A DNA stretch of 64,000 bases from CBDANZ01 sp965197865 (GTDB lineage: Bacteria > Acidobacteriota > Vicinamibacteria > Vicinamibacterales > CAVVIG01), in NCBI GenBank assembly GCA_965197865.1, contig CBDANZ010000002.1, positions 1-64,000 on the forward strand. Direction: 5' to 3'. Positions 61,175 to 64,000 of the stretch are shown here, in pieces. A program made the position numbers and the translations under genes. The notes beneath the pieces were generated by a model. That model was not told the origin of the DNA, did no database searches, and saw only the letters and a list, made by a program, of their open reading frames with translations. Positions within the stretch are counted from its first letter, which is position 1. Each line of letters starts with the position of its first letter.

Positions 61175-61829
61175 ATGAAATCGAGAGAACGCCTCATGCG
61201 TCCGCCGGCTGGTCCGCCCCTGGGCGCTCTCGCGCTCGGTGGAGCCTCCGGCTGCTCGCTCAAGGCTATGGCGGTGAAGACGGTTGCCGATGCGGTGTCA
61301 GAGAGCGGCATCTTTGCGCGAGGCGACGAGCCCGACCTCGTGCGCGCCAGCACGTTCAGCGTGCCGTCGAGCTGTCGGACGGCCGCGTGTCGGTGACCAT
61401 CTTTCCCAGCGGAGCGCTCAGCGACGAGCGCCTGGTTCAGTGGTACAAGAGGAACGACTTTCAGCCGAGAGCGCTCGCCAGGCCAGACATCCTCGCCGGC
61501 CTCACGAGCGGGATGATCGAGGGGCTGTAGGCGCCGCCCACCGCGGCCAACGCGTTCCAGTGGTTCCGTCAGGGGAAGTATTTGCTCAGCGTCGGCATTG
61601 CGCCCGTTGTCGGAGCCGTCGTCATGACGAAGAAAGCGCGGAACGGCCTGCCGGACGCCGATTGCGCGAAATGTCTCGAATCCGCGAAGCGATGGAAAGT
61701 GGCCTCGAGGCCGAGATTTCGAAGTGGGACATCGCGTCGATTGAGGAGATGAAGAAGCGGGGCCTGGTCGTCACCTCCGCCGAAGGCCTCGAGTGGCGCA
61801 CAATCGCGAAGGTTCTTGCCACGCCATGA
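61175..61829 (+). pseudogene. tatT'::dctP' deletion remnant of a second TRAP-T locus
   Basis: Codons 1 to about 57 (from 61175 or 61196) are a TatT N-terminus: lipobox ALGGASGC, then SLKAMAVKTVADAVSESGIF and DEPDLVRA. The sequence then becomes DctP in another frame: VQRAVELSDGRVSVTIFPSGALSDE joins directly to RLVQWYKRNDFQPRAL, skipping the roughly 110 residues between the two DE-containing sites in the complete DctP at 16581. A TAG (61528-61530) and a frameshift follow before SIEEMKKRGLVVTSAEG and the stop at 61829, which overlaps the next gene (ATGA). Nothing functional remains. Confidence 0.8.
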
Positions 61830-62749
61830 AATATGCAACCTTTTCGCTTCCGAACGACCCCACTAGACGGCTAGGTATCGTTCGTGGCGACCACGTGATG
61901 GATCTGAAAGCCATCGCGGCGCGCCGCTCATCTGGTCCGGTTGCTGAAAGCCTGCTGGAGCTGATTGACGCCGGGCCCGAGGCCTGGAAGCGCGTGGCCG
62001 CGCTCGTCGGCACCAAGTCGGAAATGAGCGCCGGACATCGATTCGGCGACATCCACTGGCATGCGCCGATCCCTCGGCCGCGCAAGAACATTTTTTGCCT
62101 GGGCTTGAACTACTCGAGTCACATACAGGAAACGGCGGCAGGGCGGGGTCGCCAGGCCAAGATTCCTGAGGTTCCCGTGTTCTTCTCGAAAGTGCCGACG
62201 ACGGTGAATGGCCCGTACGATCCGATTCCGTGGGATCGTTCCACAACCGAGCAAGTCGACTACGAAGCTGAGCTCGGGTTGATCATCGGTCGAGCGGGGA
62301 AGAACATCGCGCGGGCGGAGGCGCTGGGGCATGTCTTCGGCTACACCATCATCAACGACTTCTCGGCTCGGGACGTTCAGATGAAGCATATGCAATGGTT
62401 CAAGGGTAAGAGTCTCGACGGCTTCTGCCCGATGGGGCCATTGGTCGTGACGGCTGACGAATTCGGCGATCCGCAGAGCAAGCGCATTACCCTGCGCGTC
62501 AACGGCGACATTCGGCAGAGCGCCACGACGGCCGACATGATCTTCTCTCTCGATGTCATCATTCAGTGGCTGTCCAAGGGTCTAATGCTCGAGGCTGGCG
62601 ATATCATCTCGACTGGTACACCGGAGGGCGTGGGACTTGGCCGAACGCCGCCAACTTACCTGAACGAAGGCGATGTCGTCGAAACCGAAATCGAAGGTAT
62701 CGGAACCATGCGGAACGTGATCGCGGCTGAGCAGGTCCAGCCAGGATGA
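61826..62749 (+). CDS. Fumarylacetoacetate hydrolase (FAH) family protein
   Basis: 307 residues: an N-terminal small domain (KYATFSLPNDPTRRLGIVRGDHVMDLKAIA) and the FAH barrel with NIFCLGLNYSSHIQETA, VDYEAELGLIIGRAG (metal-binding Glu pair), GYTIINDFSARDVQ (Asp), GPLVVTADEF and ISTGTPEGVGLGR. Members cleave C-C bonds in 2-oxo or diketo acids (acylpyruvases, hydratases, decarboxylases). ATG 61826 overlaps the dctP' stop (ATGA), a relic of an operon in which this enzyme processed a TRAP-imported acid. The protein itself looks intact. Confidence 0.9.
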   Translation: MKYATFSLPNDPTRRLGIVRGDHVMDLKAIAARRSSGPVAESLLELIDAGPEAWKRVAALVGTKSEMSAGHRFGDIHWHAPIPRPRKNIFCLGLNYSSHIQETAAGRGRQAKIPEVPVFFSKVPTTVNGPYDPIPWDRSTTEQVDYEAELGLIIGRAGKNIARAEALGHVFGYTIINDFSARDVQMKHMQWFKGKSLDGFCPMGPLVVTADEFGDPQSKRITLRVNGDIRQSATTADMIFSLDVIIQWLSKGLMLEAGDIISTGTPEGVGLGRTPPTYLNEGDVVETEIEGIGTMRNVIAAEQVQPG

Positions 62750-62968
62750 ACTTTCACGTGGGACTTGGTGTCCTGAGGATGTGTTATCAGGGGTGGCATC
62801 CTCACCGGCCCTGTTGACGGCGCCGACGATGATGTTAGGCGTAGGCGGCTCGAAGGCGCGGCCACACTAAGGAGCACGACCAGTCAGACGAAGAGGGCCG
62901 GCGTCACTTGGCCGCGGCGTCACGTGGCGGCGCCGGTAGCACGTGGCTTCCGCTCACGGTCAGGCCCC
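62750..62968. other. Convergent intergenic stretch
   Basis: Between the FAH gene and the lipocalin-like gene; no gene or T-run hairpin recognised. Confidence 0.35.
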
Positions 62969-63961
62969 CTAGTTGCTAATCCGGGCCCACCTGAGCGCAG
63001 TCTGCACCTGGCGCCCCTCGTCATCAGTTCGCACCGGCGGTCGCAGAGTGAGATGGGTGTCGGTCAACTCGTAGGAGCGCTGGGCGTCGGTGCCGATCGA
63101 CCCCGGGTTCACGTTGCCGATCCGGTGATGCACGAGATACCCCTCGTCCTCATGCACCGAGATCGGACCAAAGTAGCTGCCGTACGTGCGTATCGCCGTG
63201 AGTGCTTCCTCCGGCGTCGGCTGCGTGCCGGCGTACGGCTGACGCCCCGGCCGCATCAGGTGCACCGACATATGACCGGAAGGCGCGTAGATAAGGAGTG
63301 CCGTGTCGTACTGATCGACCGGAATCGACTCTCCGTCGACGGTCTGCCGTGAGACGGATTCGATCCGGAAAAAGCCGAAGAGCTGCTTATGCGTCTCCGT
63401 CAACTCGGCTTCTGGCAAGAGACGCAGGCGCTCCCAGGTCAGCTCAGACTTGATGCCGTTCTCACCCACCACCGGTTGTAGCGTCAGCCGGTTCCCGGAG
63501 AACGTATAGAAGCGTTTGTAGTCTGAGCCGGCACCACGCGTGTTCAGGCTACCTTCGAGGTGGTGAGTCACAAACCCCTCGGCTTCGTCAACGGTGAACG
63601 TGCCGAAATACGAAGTGTAGGTTGAAAGCGCCGCGAGCGCCTCTTCCGGTGTTGCCTCGTCTCCAGCGTACGGCTGGCGGTCAGGCTGCATGATCGTGAC
63701 CCCCATATACCCGCTGGGGTCATAGATGAGGTAGCCGACCCGGTCTTCAATCGGTGGGACAACCAGCTCGCCGTTGGCATGACGGCGCTCGATGCGGGCA
63801 AGTGTCCACGCTCCAGCGAATCGGCTCTGGGCGTCGGCGGTAGGGCTGGCGGCAACTTCTGGTATTGGTGCTGCAACCTCCTCCGGAGGCGCGCTGTCCC
63901 CGCACCCAGCTGGAGTCATGAGCGCGACTGAACTGACCAGCACAATCAGGAATCTGCGCAT
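62969..63961 (-). CDS. Lipoprotein with two lipocalin-like domains
   Basis: 330 residues: lipoprotein signal with lipobox (LMTPAGC), a short linker, then two similar domains of about 130 residues. Each has a strand pair before an IYDPSGYMGVTIMQPDRQPYAG or IYAPSGHMSVHLMRPGRQPYAG motif, a TPEEALAALSTYTSYFGTF or TPEEALTAIRTYGSYFGPI motif, a VTHHLEGSLN or VHHRIGNVNP motif, and a final W-x-R strand. This is the Lipocalin_5-like family of unknown ligand. The internal duplication is clear. Start ATG 63961; AGGGAGGAAGAC lies upstream. Confidence 0.85.
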   Translation of the reverse strand: MRRFLIVLVSSVALMTPAGCGDSAPPEEVAAPIPEVAASPTADAQSRFAGAWTLARIERRHANGELVVPPIEDRVGYLIYDPSGYMGVTIMQPDRQPYAGDEATPEEALAALSTYTSYFGTFTVDEAEGFVTHHLEGSLNTRGAGSDYKRFYTFSGNRLTLQPVVGENGIKSELTWERLRLLPEAELTETHKQLFGFFRIESVSRQTVDGESIPVDQYDTALLIYAPSGHMSVHLMRPGRQPYAGTQPTPEEALTAIRTYGSYFGPISVHEDEGYLVHHRIGNVNPGSIGTDAQRSYELTDTHLTLRPPVRTDDEGRQVQTALRWARISN

Positions 63962-64000
63962 GTCTTCCTCCCTCGCGGCGGCCGCCTCAACGACAACGCG

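Noticed and set aside
10822..61530. Genome-wide TAG recoding to an amino acid
   Set aside because: Many intact genes here end in TAG (lemA, DUF3179, M23, sialidase-like, M28, glycosyltransferase, amidase), and the genes with internal TAG mostly carry other lesions.
1..64000. CRISPR arrays, rRNA genes, prophage structural genes, secondary-metabolite clusters
   Set aside because: No regularly spaced direct repeats, rRNA-like sequence, capsid/tail/terminase genes or PKS/NRPS modules were seen.

Overview
The window is GC-rich bacterial chromosome. Its gene families (LemA/M48, PQQ and NHL beta-propellers, DUF3179, DUF5916, DUF4159, GltD-containing 2-oxoacid:ferredoxin oxidoreductase, TRAP-T with TatT, Ser/Thr-kinase starts) suggest an Acidobacteriota heterotroph, perhaps Vicinamibacteria-like. 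That placement is inferred from family content; there is no rRNA or marker gene to confirm it.

Layout. 1-2.4 kb: the right end of an IS3 element (copy A) truncating a metallophosphoesterase, a YugP protease remnant, a frameshifted HTH gene and an intact tRNA-Arg(TCT). 2.7-9.2 kb: lemA-M48 protease pair, PQQ propeller, DUF3179 protein, antitoxin remnant. 9.2-14.5 kb: a minus-strand fatty-acid operon (patatin, fadI::fadJ chimera, fadD, fadE) in which only fadD looks intact. 14.8-20 kb: a TRAP-T locus (tatT, dctP, fused dctQM) split by an IS110/IS1111-type element. 20-31.2 kb: a dense graveyard of insertion sequences (IS256, IS3 copy B, IS5, IS481 and other relics) and truncated genes (Dps-like ferritin, kinase starts, cusA, NHL proteins). 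31.2-39.4 kb: a tightly coupled minus-strand 2-oxoacid:ferredoxin oxidoreductase operon (porC, gltD/porD, porA, porB plus unknown small proteins and a response regulator), divergent from a GntR/FadR regulator with a FadR-like operator between them. 39.7-40.6 kb: IS3 copy C, an HTH remnant and a degenerate copy of the tRNA-Arg. 40.6-50 kb: M23 endopeptidase, DUF5916 outer-membrane protein, DUF4159 protein, a decayed B12/radical-SAM gene, M28 peptidase and a glycosyltransferase pair. 50-56.3 kb: a complete MoxR-DUF58-BatD-like-BatA-TPR-BatB operon. 56.3-59.2 kb: a collapsed acyl-CoA synthetase, then a four-gene cytochrome c / HupE-UreJ / membrane-anchor / phosphatase operon. 59.4-64 kb: amidase, a tatT'::dctP' deletion remnant coupled to a fumarylacetoacetase-family hydrolase, and a two-domain lipocalin-like lipoprotein.

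How it works together. The healthy parts are coherent operons with start/stop overlaps (GTGA, ATGA, TTGA). Around them runs a striking decay pattern: at least four loci keep a recognisable N-terminus and C-terminus but have lost the middle (fadI/fadJ, fadE, an acyl-CoA synthetase, tatT/dctP), several genes carry in-frame TAG codons or small frameshifts, and three same-orientation IS3 copies plus a solo IS end punctuate the region. The decay may be real (IS-driven erosion and microhomology deletion) or partly an assembly artefact; read mapping across the named junctions would decide.
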